57,232 bases of DNA from Mycobacterium sp. 1164985.4 (GCF_001668575.1 NZ_LZMD01000022.1:1-57232); one strand, 5' to 3'. Shown: positions 9,414-18,567, numbered from the stretch's first letter. Program-made: numbers and translations. Notes: generated by a model from the sequence alone, not told the origin.

Positions 9414-9490
9414 GTGATCTCCTCAGGTCGCTGCGGTGCGAACATATCGCAGGCGTGATGAATGTGAAACCGGAGCAGAAGCCGCCGGCG

Positions 9491-11620
9491 TTACACGTGC
9501 GGGCGCACCGCGTCGCGCATGACCTCGCCGAGCCGCTGCGCCGTGGCATCGGCGAAGACGTCTTCGAGCAGCAGTTTCTTACCGTTGGGGTCGGCCAGCG
9601 GCACCCGCCAGTTCGGATACTCGTCGGTGGTGCCCGGCTGGTTCTGGGTCCGCATATCGCCTACCGCGTCGGCCAGCGACAGCGACAGCAACCGTGACGA
9701 TGTGCGGCCGAGGTAGCGATGCAGCGCCTCGACGATCTCGGCGCTGTCGGAATCTCCGGCGTCGCTCAGCAGGCCGGAACGGCGCAGTTCGTCGAGCCAG
9801 CGCTTCTGCTGCTCACGGTCGTCGGCCAGCTCATCGGCGGCCGGACGCGTCAGCAGCCCGAGTTGGTCGCGTAGGCGGACGTGTTCGCCGGCCAGGTAGC
9901 CGGCGGTGGGGGGCAGGTCGTGGGTGGTGACGGCCGAGAGGCAGTACTCGCGCCACCGCTCAGCGGGCAGCGGGCCGCCGTCCCCGTCGCGGTCGGCTTC
10001 GAACCACAGGATCGAGGTCCCGAACAACCCCCGCTCGTGCAGGTAGTCGCGCACCCATGGTTCGACGGTGCCGAGGTCCTCGCCCACGACGACGGCGCCC
10101 GCGCGGTAGGCCTCGAGCGCGACGATGCCGATCATCGCCTCGTGGTCGTAGCGCACGTAGGTGCCTTCGGTGGGGCGGGACCCGTTCGGGATCCACCACA
10201 GCCGGAACAGCCCGATGATGTGGTCGATGCGCACCCCGCCCGCGTGTCGCAGTACGGCGTTTACCAGCGCGCGGAACGGTTCATAGGTGAGCCTCTCCAG
10301 CTGGTCGGGGCGCCACGGCGGTTGCGACCAGTCCTGGCCGAGCTGGTTGAACTCGTCGGGCGGCGCGCCCGCGGTGACACCGAGCGCGAGCACATCCTGC
10401 AGCGCCCACGAGTCGGCGCCGTTCGGGTCCACGCCGACCGCGAGGTCGTGCATGATGCCCAGGCCCATACCCGTCTGCAGCGCGGTGGCCTGCGCCGCGG
10501 TCAGCTGGTCGTCGAGCTGCCACTGCAACCAGCGGTGGAAGTCGACGGCGCCGGCGTGCTCGGCAGCGAAGGCCGCGACGGCGGGGTTCGCCGGATGCTG
10601 TAGTTCACGCGGCCACTGATGCCAGTCGGCGCCGTGGCGTTCGGCCAGCGCACACCAGATGGCGAAGTCATCGAGGCTCGCACCCTCGCGCTCGCGGTAG
10701 GCGGTGTAGGCCAGGTCGCGTCCCGCAGAACGCGGTACCTCATAGACCGCCTCGAGCGCCGAGCGCTTCACCTTCCACGCCGCGTCGCGGTCCACCTGAT
10801 CGGCGCGGTCAGCACGGGACTGCACGGCTTCGCGCAACTTGCGTAACCGGTTGCGGCGCCGGACGTAGGCGTATTCGGGAATCGCCTCGACCCGCAGATA
10901 GATCGGATTGACAAAGCGGCGGGACGTCGGAAGGTAGGGCGACGGCTCCATCGGCGCGACCGGGGCGGCCGCATGCAGCGGGTTGACGAGGATGAATCCC
11001 GCGTCGTGGGTGGCGGCCGACCACACCGCGAGGTCGGCCAGATCCGTCAGATCGCCGATGCCCCAGGACCTTTCGGAACGGACACTGTAGAGCTGAGTGG
11101 CGAGCCCCCACTGCCTGCCCGACGGCGGGACCAGCGTGGCGGGGGACACGATGAGCGCCGTGGCGAACGTTTGATCGTCGGCGTGCAGCTCGAGGCGGTG
11201 GTATCCGATCGGAAGGTCGGCGGGCGTCTCGAAGGTCGCCTCACCGACCAGTCTGCCATCCAAATCATATGGTGCCCTGTTGTTTTCGAGCTGACGCAGG
11301 TCCGTGCGCACGGACCCGCCCTCGAGATGGATCCGCAGCGAGACCGGGTTGCCATGGGTGACGTGCACCCAGAACGTCGAGGTGGCGCCGGTGCGCCCGA
11401 TGATCGTCGGCGGTAGGGGGCGCTCCCAGTATTCGCGGTCGTGCGCGGCCAGCGCGGCGGCGCGGTCGTCCTCGGTGGCGGCGGGAACTCCCAACGCGGC
11501 CAGCACCGAGATCAGCGTCGAGGGGGCCACGGCGATGTGCCGGCCCGCCCAGTCCTCGTAATCGGTTGCGACACCGTAGCGTCGCGCCAACTCCACAAGC
11601 GACGCGGCGGGCTCTGTCAT
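9491..11620 (-). CDS. malQ: 4-alpha-glucanotransferase (amylomaltase)
   Basis: GH77 enzyme of 709 residues that disproportionates alpha-1,4-glucans and takes part in glycogen, maltose and trehalose turnover. An N-terminal extension of about 150 residues, usual in actinobacterial MalQ, precedes the barrel, which begins near WGLATQLYSVRSERSWGIGDL. Catalytic blocks: GVRIDHIIGLFRLW (nucleophile Asp), VVGEDLGTVEP (acid/base Glu), and TTHDLPPTAGYL (transition-state Asp). Starts at ATG. It is divergent from the MFS gene, with a 107-bp gap holding both promoters. Confidence 0.95.
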   Translation of the reverse strand: MTEPAASLVELARRYGVATDYEDWAGRHIAVAPSTLISVLAALGVPAATEDDRAAALAAHDREYWERPLPPTIIGRTGATSTFWVHVTHGNPVSLRIHLEGGSVRTDLRQLENNRAPYDLDGRLVGEATFETPADLPIGYHRLELHADDQTFATALIVSPATLVPPSGRQWGLATQLYSVRSERSWGIGDLTDLADLAVWSAATHDAGFILVNPLHAAAPVAPMEPSPYLPTSRRFVNPIYLRVEAIPEYAYVRRRNRLRKLREAVQSRADRADQVDRDAAWKVKRSALEAVYEVPRSAGRDLAYTAYREREGASLDDFAIWCALAERHGADWHQWPRELQHPANPAVAAFAAEHAGAVDFHRWLQWQLDDQLTAAQATALQTGMGLGIMHDLAVGVDPNGADSWALQDVLALGVTAGAPPDEFNQLGQDWSQPPWRPDQLERLTYEPFRALVNAVLRHAGGVRIDHIIGLFRLWWIPNGSRPTEGTYVRYDHEAMIGIVALEAYRAGAVVVGEDLGTVEPWVRDYLHERGLFGTSILWFEADRDGDGGPLPAERWREYCLSAVTTHDLPPTAGYLAGEHVRLRDQLGLLTRPAADELADDREQQKRWLDELRRSGLLSDAGDSDSAEIVEALHRYLGRTSSRLLSLSLADAVGDMRTQNQPGTTDEYPNWRVPLADPNGKKLLLEDVFADATAQRLGEVMRDAVRPHV

Positions 11621-11727
11621 GTCGCCAATCTTGCCCGGAAGCCGTCGGCAGGTCTCGTCACAGGCTCGCTCATACCCGATCTGCGTGAACTCAACACCGC
11701 ACTCGAGCGCATGTAGGGTCGGCCGGT

Positions 11728-12924
11728 ATGGCGGCCGACCGACAAGAGACGGTCGAGGTGCAGAGCCGGCGCGCGCGCATCGCGGTGGCAGCGCTGTTCT
11801 TGACCAACGGCGCCGTGTTCGCCAACCTGCTGCCGCGGTACCCCGAGATCAAGAGCGATCTGGGGCTGACGAATTCGGCTTACGGCGCCGCCGTCGCGGC
11901 ATTCTCCGCGGGCGCCCTGGCGGCCGGGCTGACCGCGGCGGCGCTGATCCGCCGCTACCGCTCGTCGCGGGTCGCCGTTCTCGGCACCATCGGGATCGGG
12001 ATGTTCGTGATGCTGGCGGGCGTGGCCCCGTCTCCGGTGTTGTTCGCCGCCGGGTTGTTCGCGGCCGGCGCCAGCGATTCGGTGACCGACGTCGCGCAGA
12101 ACGCGCACGGGCTGCGGGTCCAACGCCTCTATGGTCGTTCGATCATCAACTCGCTGCATGCGGTGTGGGCCGCCGGCGCGATCATCGGAGGTCTGATGGG
12201 GGCGACGGCGATCGCGCTGGGCGTCTCGCGCGGGGCGCACCTCGGCTTCTCGGCGGTACTGTGCAGCGCGGTCGTGCTCGTCGCCTATCGCTACCTGCTG
12301 CCCGGCGCCGACCACGACACCCACCCGGCGGCGCGCACCGGCGGCGGTGACGCCGGCCTGGCGGTGTACGCCGCGCTGCTGGCTCTGGTGCTGATCGCGG
12401 TGGCCGGTGCGACGGTCGAGGACGCGGGCAGCTCCTGGGCCGCGGTCTACCTGCGTGACGTGCTGGGTGCGCCCGGTCCGATCGCGGTGACCGGCTACAT
12501 CGCCGCGGTCACCTTCATGTTCGTCGGGCGGCTCATCGGGGACCGGTTGGTCGACCGGTTCGGCACCCGCGCCGTGGTTCGGTCGGGTGGTGCGATCACG
12601 GCGGTCGGCATGGGTCTCGCGCTGGCGTTCCCGTCGGTGCCCGCCACGATCGCGGGTTTCGCGCTCGCCGGGTTCGGGGTGGCGACGCTGGTGCCGTCGG
12701 CCATGCATGCCGCCGATCAGCTGCCGGGCCTTCGACCGGGCAGCGGGCTGACGATCCTGACCTGGCTGATGCGCATCGGGTTCTTCGGCGCCCCGGTGCT
12801 CGTCGGGGTGATCGCGGACGCGACGAGCCTGCGCATCGGGTTGCTCACCGTGCCGATCGCCGGGGTTCTGGTCGTCGCGTTGTCGGGCGTGCTCAGTGCC
12901 CGACGGCGGCCAGTTCGATCGTGA
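11728..12924 (+). CDS. Major facilitator superfamily transporter
   Basis: A 398-residue integral membrane protein with about twelve hydrophobic segments, starting MAADRQETVEV then a first helix VAALFLTNGAVFANLLPRYP. The inter-helix motif GRLIGDRLVDRFGTR, a version of the MFS loop 2-3/8-9 signature, is near residue 270. It resembles the YbjJ/inner-membrane MFS group, whose substrates are poorly defined. The 3' end runs 32 bp into the convergent SMR gene, so the two transcripts overlap tail to tail. No regulator adjoins it. Confidence 0.85.
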   Translation: MAADRQETVEVQSRRARIAVAALFLTNGAVFANLLPRYPEIKSDLGLTNSAYGAAVAAFSAGALAAGLTAAALIRRYRSSRVAVLGTIGIGMFVMLAGVAPSPVLFAAGLFAAGASDSVTDVAQNAHGLRVQRLYGRSIINSLHAVWAAGAIIGGLMGATAIALGVSRGAHLGFSAVLCSAVVLVAYRYLLPGADHDTHPAARTGGGDAGLAVYAALLALVLIAVAGATVEDAGSSWAAVYLRDVLGAPGPIAVTGYIAAVTFMFVGRLIGDRLVDRFGTRAVVRSGGAITAVGMGLALAFPSVPATIAGFALAGFGVATLVPSAMHAADQLPGLRPGSGLTILTWLMRIGFFGAPVLVGVIADATSLRIGLLTVPIAGVLVVALSGVLSARRRPVRS

Positions 12925-13216
12925 GCACGCCACCGATGACGAGCGCGATGCCCAGTGCCATCAGCCAGGTCAGTGGTTCGGTGAACACGAAGCGGGCGAT
13001 GACCGCGACCAGCGCCACGCCGCACGCCGTCCACACGCCGTAGGCGATGCCGACTGGCATGCCGAGCGCCAGGGTCAGCCACAACATATAGAACGACGCC
13101 AGATAACCGATGACGACCGGCGCGATCCACGCCTTCTTGCGGAATCCCTCCGAGGCGCGCAGCGACAGGGTCGCGACGACCTCGAACACGATCGCGCCCG
13201 CCAGCGCCCAGTACAT
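12893..13216 (-). CDS. Small multidrug resistance (SMR) family transporter subunit 2
   Basis: A 107-residue, four-helix membrane protein of the EmrE/QacE class. The membrane-embedded glutamate of helix 1 is E12 (AIVFEVVATLSLRASEGF); the WLTLALGMPVGIAYGVWTACG stretch covers the loop and helix 3. The ATG shares one base with the stop of the preceding SMR gene. Such tandem, unequal pairs usually form heterodimers with opposite topology. The long open frame upstream in the same phase is a shadow of the first SMR gene. Confidence 0.9.
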   Translation of the reverse strand: MYWALAGAIVFEVVATLSLRASEGFRKKAWIAPVVIGYLASFYMLWLTLALGMPVGIAYGVWTACGVALVAVIARFVFTEPLTWLMALGIALVIGGVLTIELAAVGH

Positions 13217-13551
13217 CACCGCGGTTCGACCGCGCGGTGCGATCCGAACTCGATCAGCAGCACACCGGCGATGATCAGGCCGATGCCGGCGACGATCGGC
13301 CAGGTGAACGGGTCGTTGAACAGGACCGCTGCCAGCACCGCCGTCCCCGCCGTACCGACCGCGCCCCAGATCCCGTACGCCACCCCGACGGGCATCCCGG
13401 CGCGCAGCACCAGGGTCAGGAACGCGAACGCCGCGATGTAGCCCACGACCACGACCAGAAGCCACGCCGAGTGGTCCCGGGACGCCCGCAACGACAACGT
13501 GGCGGCGACCTCGACGATGATCGCTCCGGCCAGCAACACCCACCTCTGCAC
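13216..13551 (-). CDS. Small multidrug resistance (SMR) family transporter subunit 1
   Basis: A 111-residue partner of the downstream SMR gene: four hydrophobic helices, conserved E14 (AIIVEVAATLSLRAS), and GMPVGVAYGIWGAVGTAG. It starts at GTG with no strong ribosome site. The two genes overlap by one base, implying fixed expression ratio. Family members export quaternary ammonium compounds, guanidinium or polyamines; this pair gives no hint which. Confidence 0.9.
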   Translation of the reverse strand: MQRWVLLAGAIIVEVAATLSLRASRDHSAWLLVVVVGYIAAFAFLTLVLRAGMPVGVAYGIWGAVGTAGTAVLAAVLFNDPFTWPIVAGIGLIIAGVLLIEFGSHRAVEPR

Positions 13552-13702
13552 GCGATCAAGCTAGCCGACCTCGACGGCCGCGGCTCTGCCGACACGGCGA
13601 TCGGACCGGGTGGTCGACGACCTCGATCGCGATCTGCGCACCGCCTGGGGCGATCAGGTGCTGAGCTTCCGGTGAGTCGTATGCTTTGGCCGGAGGTGTG
13701 AC

Positions 13703-14629
13703 GTGGATGTGAGTGGCGCCTTCGCGCACGTATTGCCACCGTTGATGCACGACCCCGTGATGTTCGCGGTCCCGTTCTTCCTGCTGCTGCTGATCATCGA
13801 ATGGGCGGCCGCCCGCAAGCTGGCACACGAGGAGGCCGAGCGTGCACCCGCCGGGGCGTACCACCGATCCGATGCGTGGGCCAGCATCTGGATGGGCGTG
13901 GTCTCGATCGGCACGAGCGGGGTGCTGAACTTCGTCGCGCTGCTGGGATATGCGGCGTTGTTCGCCTACGTCGCACCGTGGCAGCTGCCGGCCGGCGCCT
14001 GGTACACGTGGGTCATCGCGATCGTCGGGGTGGACCTGCTCTATTACGTCTATCACCGGATGGCGCACCGGGTCCGGCTCCTCTGGGCCACCCATCAGGC
14101 ACACCACTCCAGCCAGTACTTCAACCTCGCGACTGCGCTGCGCCAGAAGTGGAACATCAGCGGAGACGTCTTCCTGCGGGCGCTGCTGCCGCTGTTGGGC
14201 GTACCGCCGTGGATCGTGTTCGCCAGCTTCTCGATCAACCTGATCTATCAGTTCTGGATCCACACCGAGCGCATCGATAAGCTCTGGCGCCCAATCGAAT
14301 TCGTCTTCAACACGCCGTCGCACCACCGGGTCCACCACGGTATGGACCAGGAGTACCTCGACAAGAACTACGGCGGCATCTTCATCATCTGGGATCGCCT
14401 CTTCGGCAGCTTCCAGGCCGAGACCGTGCGGCCGCACTACGGGTTGACCAAACAGGTCGACACCTACAACATCTGGACGCTGCAGACCCACGAGTATGTC
14501 GCAATCGTCCGCGACGTCCGCCGGGCGCCGCGATGGCGCGACAAGCTGGGCTACATGTTCGGCCCGCCCGGCTGGACACCGGCGCAGCCGCGGGAAGCGG
14601 TGCAGGAGTCGACCGCGGTCACCGCTTAG
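13703..14629 (+). CDS. Fatty acid hydroxylase / sterol desaturase family membrane enzyme
   Basis: A 308-residue diiron membrane oxygenase family protein (PF04116). Histidine clusters: H118-x3-H122 (HRMAH), H131-x2-HH (HQAHHS), and H207-H208 with HH at 211-212 (HHRVHHG), plus H187 before the last cluster. Hydrophobic helices lie at about 18-33, 60-92 and 102-117. The start is a GTG with GGAGG six bases before it. Divergent from the SMR pair. Substrate unknown; in mycobacteria such enzymes could act on sterols, carotenoids or lipids. Confidence 0.9.
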   Translation: MDVSGAFAHVLPPLMHDPVMFAVPFFLLLLIIEWAAARKLAHEEAERAPAGAYHRSDAWASIWMGVVSIGTSGVLNFVALLGYAALFAYVAPWQLPAGAWYTWVIAIVGVDLLYYVYHRMAHRVRLLWATHQAHHSSQYFNLATALRQKWNISGDVFLRALLPLLGVPPWIVFASFSINLIYQFWIHTERIDKLWRPIEFVFNTPSHHRVHHGMDQEYLDKNYGGIFIIWDRLFGSFQAETVRPHYGLTKQVDTYNIWTLQTHEYVAIVRDVRRAPRWRDKLGYMFGPPGWTPAQPREAVQESTAVTA

Positions 14630-14674
14630 CCGCCTGATCCGCGCAACGCCGCCGCGCGCCGTAATCTCCGCTGT

Positions 14675-16093
14675 GTGGAAACCGTATTCGACGGTCCGGT
14701 CGACGCCGGTCTGGTCGAACGCTCCCTGGCGAGAAGCACGTTCGGGTCGATGTGGCTGGACGAGCGGGTCGGCCCGGTGCGTCCGCGGTACCCGGCGCTG
14801 ACCACGCCGATCACCTGCGACCTGGTGATCATCGGCGGCGGATACACCGGGTTGTGGACCGCCCTGCACGCGGCGCGACGCGACCCGAACCAACGAATCG
14901 TGCTCATCGAGGCCAATCGGGTGGGGTGGGCAGCCTCCGGCCGCAACGGAGGTTTCGTCGACGCCAGCCTGACGCACGGCACAGAGAACGGAAAGGCGCG
15001 CTGGCCCAACGAGTTCGACGTCCTCGAGGCGATGGGACTGGAGAACCTCGACGGGATGCAAGCCGAACTGGGGGAGCTGGGCCTCGACACCGACTGGGAG
15101 CGCACCGGCATGTTGACGGTCGCCACGGAGCCGCACCAGGTCGAGTGGCTGCGGGAGGCCGCGGCGGACGGCGTGGGGAAGTTCCTCGACACGACCGAGG
15201 TGCGCGGTGAGGTGGCGTCGCCGACCTATCTCGCGGGCCTCTTCAGCGCCGAGAGCTGCGCGATCGTGCACCCCGCCAAGCTCGCGTTCGAACTCGCCAT
15301 GGCGTGCCGGGACGCCGGCGTGCGCATCTTCGAACACACCAACGCGACGCGGTTGGACTCCGGCGGTGTCGGCCTGCGTGTCGAGACGGGTCAGGCGGTG
15401 GTCACGGCTCGGCGGGCGGTGCTGGCGACGAACGTGTATCCGAGCCTGCTCAAGCGCAACCGGTTGCACACGGTCCCGGTGTACGACTACGTACTGGCCA
15501 CCGAACCGCTCACCGATGACCAGCTGGACCGCATCGGCTGGCGCGGTCGCCAGGGGATCGGCGACTGCGCCAACCAGTTTCACTACTACCGCCTCACCGC
15601 GGACAACCGGATCGTCTGGGGCGGATACGACGCGGTCTATCACTTCGGACGGAAAGTGGATCCGCGCTACGAGGATCGGACCGGCACCTACCGGCGGCTG
15701 GCCGCGCACTTCTTTCTCACCTTCCCGCAACTCGACGGCGTCCGGTTCACCCATCGCTGGGCCGGCGCCATCGACACCAACACCCGGTTCTGCGCGCACT
15801 GGGGGCTGGCCAGGGACGGCCGCGTGGCATACGTCAACGGCTTCACCGGATTAGGCGTGGGCGCGTCGCGATTCGCCGCGGATGTGTGCCTCGATCTGCT
15901 CGAGGGCCGGCCCACCCCGCGCACCGAACTGCAGATGGTGCGCGACCGTCCGCTGCCGTTCCCGCCCGAGCCGCTGGCCGGCATCGGCATCCAGGCCACG
16001 CGGTGGTCACTGAACCGCGCCGACCACGCCGAAGGCCAGCGCAACGTGTTCCTGCGAACCCTGGACGCATTCGGTCTCGGTTTCGATTCGTAG
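14675..16093 (+). CDS. FAD-dependent amine/amino-acid oxidase (DAO family, PuuB-like)
   Basis: A 472-residue flavoprotein of the glycine oxidase/gamma-glutamylputrescine oxidase group. The dinucleotide fold is CDLVIIGGGYTGLWTALHAA near residue 50, followed by ASGRNGGFVDA (flavin contact) and a C-terminal VAYVNGFTGLGVGASRFAAD that closes the FAD site. An N-terminal extension of about 45 residues, common in PuuB-like proteins, is present. It starts at a GTG with TAATCT a few bases upstream, so the message may be leaderless. Probably its own transcript after the hydroxylase gene. The exact amine substrate cannot be read from the sequence. Confidence 0.85.
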   Translation: METVFDGPVDAGLVERSLARSTFGSMWLDERVGPVRPRYPALTTPITCDLVIIGGGYTGLWTALHAARRDPNQRIVLIEANRVGWAASGRNGGFVDASLTHGTENGKARWPNEFDVLEAMGLENLDGMQAELGELGLDTDWERTGMLTVATEPHQVEWLREAAADGVGKFLDTTEVRGEVASPTYLAGLFSAESCAIVHPAKLAFELAMACRDAGVRIFEHTNATRLDSGGVGLRVETGQAVVTARRAVLATNVYPSLLKRNRLHTVPVYDYVLATEPLTDDQLDRIGWRGRQGIGDCANQFHYYRLTADNRIVWGGYDAVYHFGRKVDPRYEDRTGTYRRLAAHFFLTFPQLDGVRFTHRWAGAIDTNTRFCAHWGLARDGRVAYVNGFTGLGVGASRFAADVCLDLLEGRPTPRTELQMVRDRPLPFPPEPLAGIGIQATRWSLNRADHAEGQRNVFLRTLDAFGLGFDS

Positions 16094-16276
16094 TACTCCC
16101 GTGCCGAAAGTGCGGCCGGAGCGTAACGTCTCTGTGACCTTCACCGATGGGGAAGTGACGGGACCATCGTCGAGTGGTTGTTCCTGGTCGGGGTGGTTGT
16201 CGGACTCCCGGCCCGGTTCAGCGGCCCACAACACGCCGGTACCGGACCTACATCGGCTCGACGAGCGGAGACGACA

Positions 16277-16972
16277 GTGCGCGGACACTCGATACCGGTA
16301 CTGGCGGCGTTGGCCGCCCCGATCGCTACGCTTGCGCTTCTCTCCGGCCCCGCCCAGGCGGCGCCCGGCGTCGTCGTCTACCCCGGCATGGAGATTCGCC
16401 AGGACAACAACGTCTGCACGCTGGGCTACGTCGACCCGGCGGCGCGGATCGCTTTCACCGCGGGGCACTGCCGCGGTAGCGGACCGGTGCGCGACCGCGA
16501 CGGCAACCACATCGGGATGCAGACGGTGTTCCGCGACAACACCCCCAACGGCGCGACCGTCGACACCAATCATCAGATCGCCGACTGGGAGGCGATCGCA
16601 CTGGCACCCGATGTCATGGTCAACAACGTGCTGCCGGGCGGCAAAGTGCTGGTGGCCGACCCCGGTGTCGTGCCGACGGCCGGCCAGCCGGTGTGCCACT
16701 TCGGCGTGGTGACCGGCGAGAGCTGCGGCAACGTCGAAGCCGTCAACAACGGCTGGTTCACGATGGCCAACGGCGTCGTCAGCCAGAAGGGCGACTCCGG
16801 CGGGCCGGTCTACGTGGTCACCCCTGACAACCGGGCGGTGCTGATCGGCATGTTCAACAGCACGTGGGGCGCGTATCCGGCGGCGGTGTCCTGGCAGACG
16901 GCAAGCCAGCAGGCCAGCGAGGACGTCATCTCCGCCGCGTCGGCCACCGTCGGCACGGTCTCGCTGCCCTAG
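16277..16972 (+). CDS. Secreted trypsin-like (S1 family) serine protease
   Basis: A 231-residue exported protease. A signal peptide (about 1-28) ends GPAQA-A. The catalytic triad is H64 (TAGHC), D103 (ADWEAIAL) and S174 (KGDSGGP). Cysteines 47/65 and 140/150 are placed for two disulfides. The GTG start has GGAG six bases upstream and puts the signal peptide at the N-terminus; the longer frame back to 16178 would add 33 residues before it and is rejected. The stop codon shares CTAG with the convergent gene. The triad is complete, so activity is likely. Confidence 0.88.
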   Translation: MRGHSIPVLAALAAPIATLALLSGPAQAAPGVVVYPGMEIRQDNNVCTLGYVDPAARIAFTAGHCRGSGPVRDRDGNHIGMQTVFRDNTPNGATVDTNHQIADWEAIALAPDVMVNNVLPGGKVLVADPGVVPTAGQPVCHFGVVTGESCGNVEAVNNGWFTMANGVVSQKGDSGGPVYVVTPDNRAVLIGMFNSTWGAYPAAVSWQTASQQASEDVISAASATVGTVSLP

Positions 16973-17409
16973 GGCGCCAACGCGAACACCGGGATCGACG
17001 GCGCCGCGGCGCGCAACTCGTCTGATGAGGAGTCGGGTGTGAGGCCGCCGACGTGTCCCTTGACCTCCCAGAACCAGCGGTCGAGGTAGCGGCTGAGCAG
17101 TTCCGGTTTGGCCTCGTCGGCCACCTCGGTGAGGCGAACCTCGCGGCGGTGCCAACGCGAGCCGACCTCCACGACTCCAGCAGCCCTGGCGTTGCACGCC
17201 CACTGGGTGTTGCCTCGTGGTGAGAGGACGTAGTCGCGCCCGTCCACGGTGAGCACATTGACCACCACGCTTCGGCGCTTGCCCGACTTTCGGCCCCGCA
17301 CCGTCAACGCTTTCGTTCCGGCGATGCTGATTCCGGCTTCGGCGAGCCAGCGGAAGATGCGGTTGACCGCGCGGGCGGGTCGCGTCGGTTCGTCGTAGCG
17401 GGTCGTCAT
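16969..17409 (-). CDS. Deazaflavin (F420)-dependent nitroreductase family protein (Ddn-like)
   Basis: A 146-residue split-beta-barrel protein of the Ddn/FDOR-A group, which bind F420 and reduce quinones or nitro compounds. Seen: [18 protein letters not shown], the cofactor-binding loop, then [19 protein letters not shown]. The ATG at 17409 has GGAGG five bases upstream; a longer frame adds 16 unlikely residues. It is divergent from a TetR gene across 101 bp that contains two near-identical operator-like sites, so it is probably that repressor's target. Electron partner and substrate not determined. Confidence 0.88.
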   Translation of the reverse strand: MTTRYDEPTRPARAVNRIFRWLAEAGISIAGTKALTVRGRKSGKRRSVVVNVLTVDGRDYVLSPRGNTQWACNARAAGVVEVGSRWHRREVRLTEVADEAKPELLSRYLDRWFWEVKGHVGGLTPDSSSDELRAAAPSIPVFALAP

Positions 17410-17427
17410 GGTCGCCTCCGTGTTCTG

Positions 17428-17441
17428 AGAGCGGTGCTCTC
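17428..17441. promoter_or_regulatory. Candidate TetR operator 1
   Basis: AGAGCGGTGCTCTC: with one more G on the left it forms a perfect 6-3-6 inverted repeat (GAGAGC ggt GCTCTC), 18 bp upstream of the deazaflavin reductase ATG. It is repeated with 2 changes 48 bp away next to the TetR gene. Repetition and symmetry support a repressor site; binding is inferred. Confidence 0.6.
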
Positions 17442-17475
17442 GACTCCACGTTGCCACGTCGAACGAGCTAAATCA

Positions 17476-17489
17476 AGAGCAGTGATCTC
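17476..17489. promoter_or_regulatory. Candidate TetR operator 2
   Basis: AGAGCAGTGATCTC, matching operator 1 at 12 of 14 positions, 21 bp before the TetR ATG. The less perfect symmetry suggests a weaker site that would govern the repressor's own gene. Confidence 0.55.
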
Positions 17490-17510
17490 GTTTTGTGTCA
17501 CACTCGGCCC

Positions 17511-18197
17511 ATGGGCAGGCGAGCGGAGAGCCGTCAGCGGATCGAGGCACAGATCGTCGAGCTGGGGCGGCGCCATCTGGTGACGGAGGGCGCCGCCGGG
17601 CTGTCGCTGCGCGCCATCGCTCGCGATCTCGGCATGGTGTCCTCGGCGGTGTACCGCTATGTGGCCAGTCGCGACGAGCTGTTGACCCTGCTGCTGGTCG
17701 ATGCCTACTCCGAACTCGCCGATTGCGTGGACCGTAGCCGCGACGTCTGTGCGCCCTGGCACGAGCAGTTCCGCGCAATGGCGCACGCGGCGCGCCGATG
17801 GGCCGTCGACAAGCCCGCCTCATGGGCCCTGCTCTACGGCACGCCGGTGCCGGGCTACCGCGCGCCGCGGGAGCGCACCGTGGGACCCGGGACTCGCGTC
17901 GTCGGCGCCTTGTTCGACGTGATCGCCGCCGGTATCGCCGCCGGCGATATTCCCCCATCGGAAACCGTTGTCCCCGAACCGTTGTCGTCGGATTTCGAGG
18001 CGCTGCGCGAGGAGTTCTCCTTCTCCGGCGACGACGGGGCGGTCACCAAGGGGTTTCTGAGCTGGGCGACGTTGATCGGCGCGATCAGCCTCGAGGTATT
18101 CGGCCAGTACGGCCCCGACACGCTCACCGAACCCGCGGACGTCTTCGACCTGCAGATCGGACTGCTGATCCACGCGCTGACTATGGTTAAGGGTTGA
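17511..18197 (+). CDS. TetR family transcriptional regulator
   Basis: A 228-residue repressor. The N-terminal helix-turn-helix (about residues 20-60) reads GLSLRAIARDLGMVSSAVYRYVASRDELL. The C-terminal part, with WALLYGTPVPGYRAP, looks like the WHG-type ligand domain common in actinobacterial TetR proteins. ATG chosen; a GTG six codons upstream is open. Divergent from the deazaflavin reductase gene with two shared operator-like repeats between them, so auto-control and control of that gene are likely. Ligand unknown. Confidence 0.9.
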   Translation: MGRRAESRQRIEAQIVELGRRHLVTEGAAGLSLRAIARDLGMVSSAVYRYVASRDELLTLLLVDAYSELADCVDRSRDVCAPWHEQFRAMAHAARRWAVDKPASWALLYGTPVPGYRAPRERTVGPGTRVVGALFDVIAAGIAAGDIPPSETVVPEPLSSDFEALREEFSFSGDDGAVTKGFLSWATLIGAISLEVFGQYGPDTLTEPADVFDLQIGLLIHALTMVKG

Positions 18198-18208
18198 CTT
18201 ATATAAGT
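18197..18208. promoter_or_regulatory. Candidate ArsR-family operator over the promoter
   Basis: ACTTATATAAGT is a perfect 12-bp palindrome and unusually AT-rich here. It overlaps a -35 like TTGACT (18194-18199); 17 bp later is TAGCTT as a -10 (18217-18222), which puts the transcription start at or next to the GTG of the ArsR gene (18229). Its place fits autorepression. The left half touches the stop codon of the TetR gene. Confidence 0.55.
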
Positions 18209-18228
18209 TGCCACTTTAGCTTGAGTGG

Positions 18229-18567
18229 GTGCACGCATTCGACGTCCTGGGGGATCCGGTGCGCCGCCGGATCCTGGAGTTGCTCGCCGACGGCGAGCTG
18301 GCGGCCGGTGCCATCGCCGCCACAATCCAAGACGAGTTCGCGATCACTCAGCCGGCGGTCTCGCAGCATCTGAAGGTGTTGCGAGACAACGGTTTCACCT
18401 CGGTGCGGCCGGACGGTCAGCGCCGCCTCTACGCGGTCAACGGCGCAGCGCTGCGCGACGCCGACGAGTGGCTCGCCGGCTTCCGTCGGTTCTGGGCGCC
18501 GCGGCTCGACGCGCTCGGCACCGAGATCGCGCGAGGGAAGCGACAACGACGAAGGAAGGCAACATGA
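18229..18567 (+). CDS. ArsR/SmtB family winged-helix regulator
   Basis: A 112-residue DNA-binding protein. Seen: MHAFDVLGDPVRRRILELLADGE start and recognition helix ITQPAVSQHLKVLRDNGF, then wing VRPDGQRRLYAVN. No metal-binding Cys motif is present, so it is of the non-metal type often paired with SRPBCC proteins. GTG start, probably leaderless. It overlaps the following SRPBCC gene by ATGA. Confidence 0.9.
   Translation: MHAFDVLGDPVRRRILELLADGELAAGAIAATIQDEFAITQPAVSQHLKVLRDNGFTSVRPDGQRRLYAVNGAALRDADEWLAGFRRFWAPRLDALGTEIARGKRQRRRKAT

Noticed and set aside
13556..15799. 747-residue frame on the minus strand
   Set aside because: It lies antisense to the fatty acid hydroxylase and FAD oxidase genes, and its product is Arg/Asp/Val-rich with no family motif; typical of high-GC shadows.
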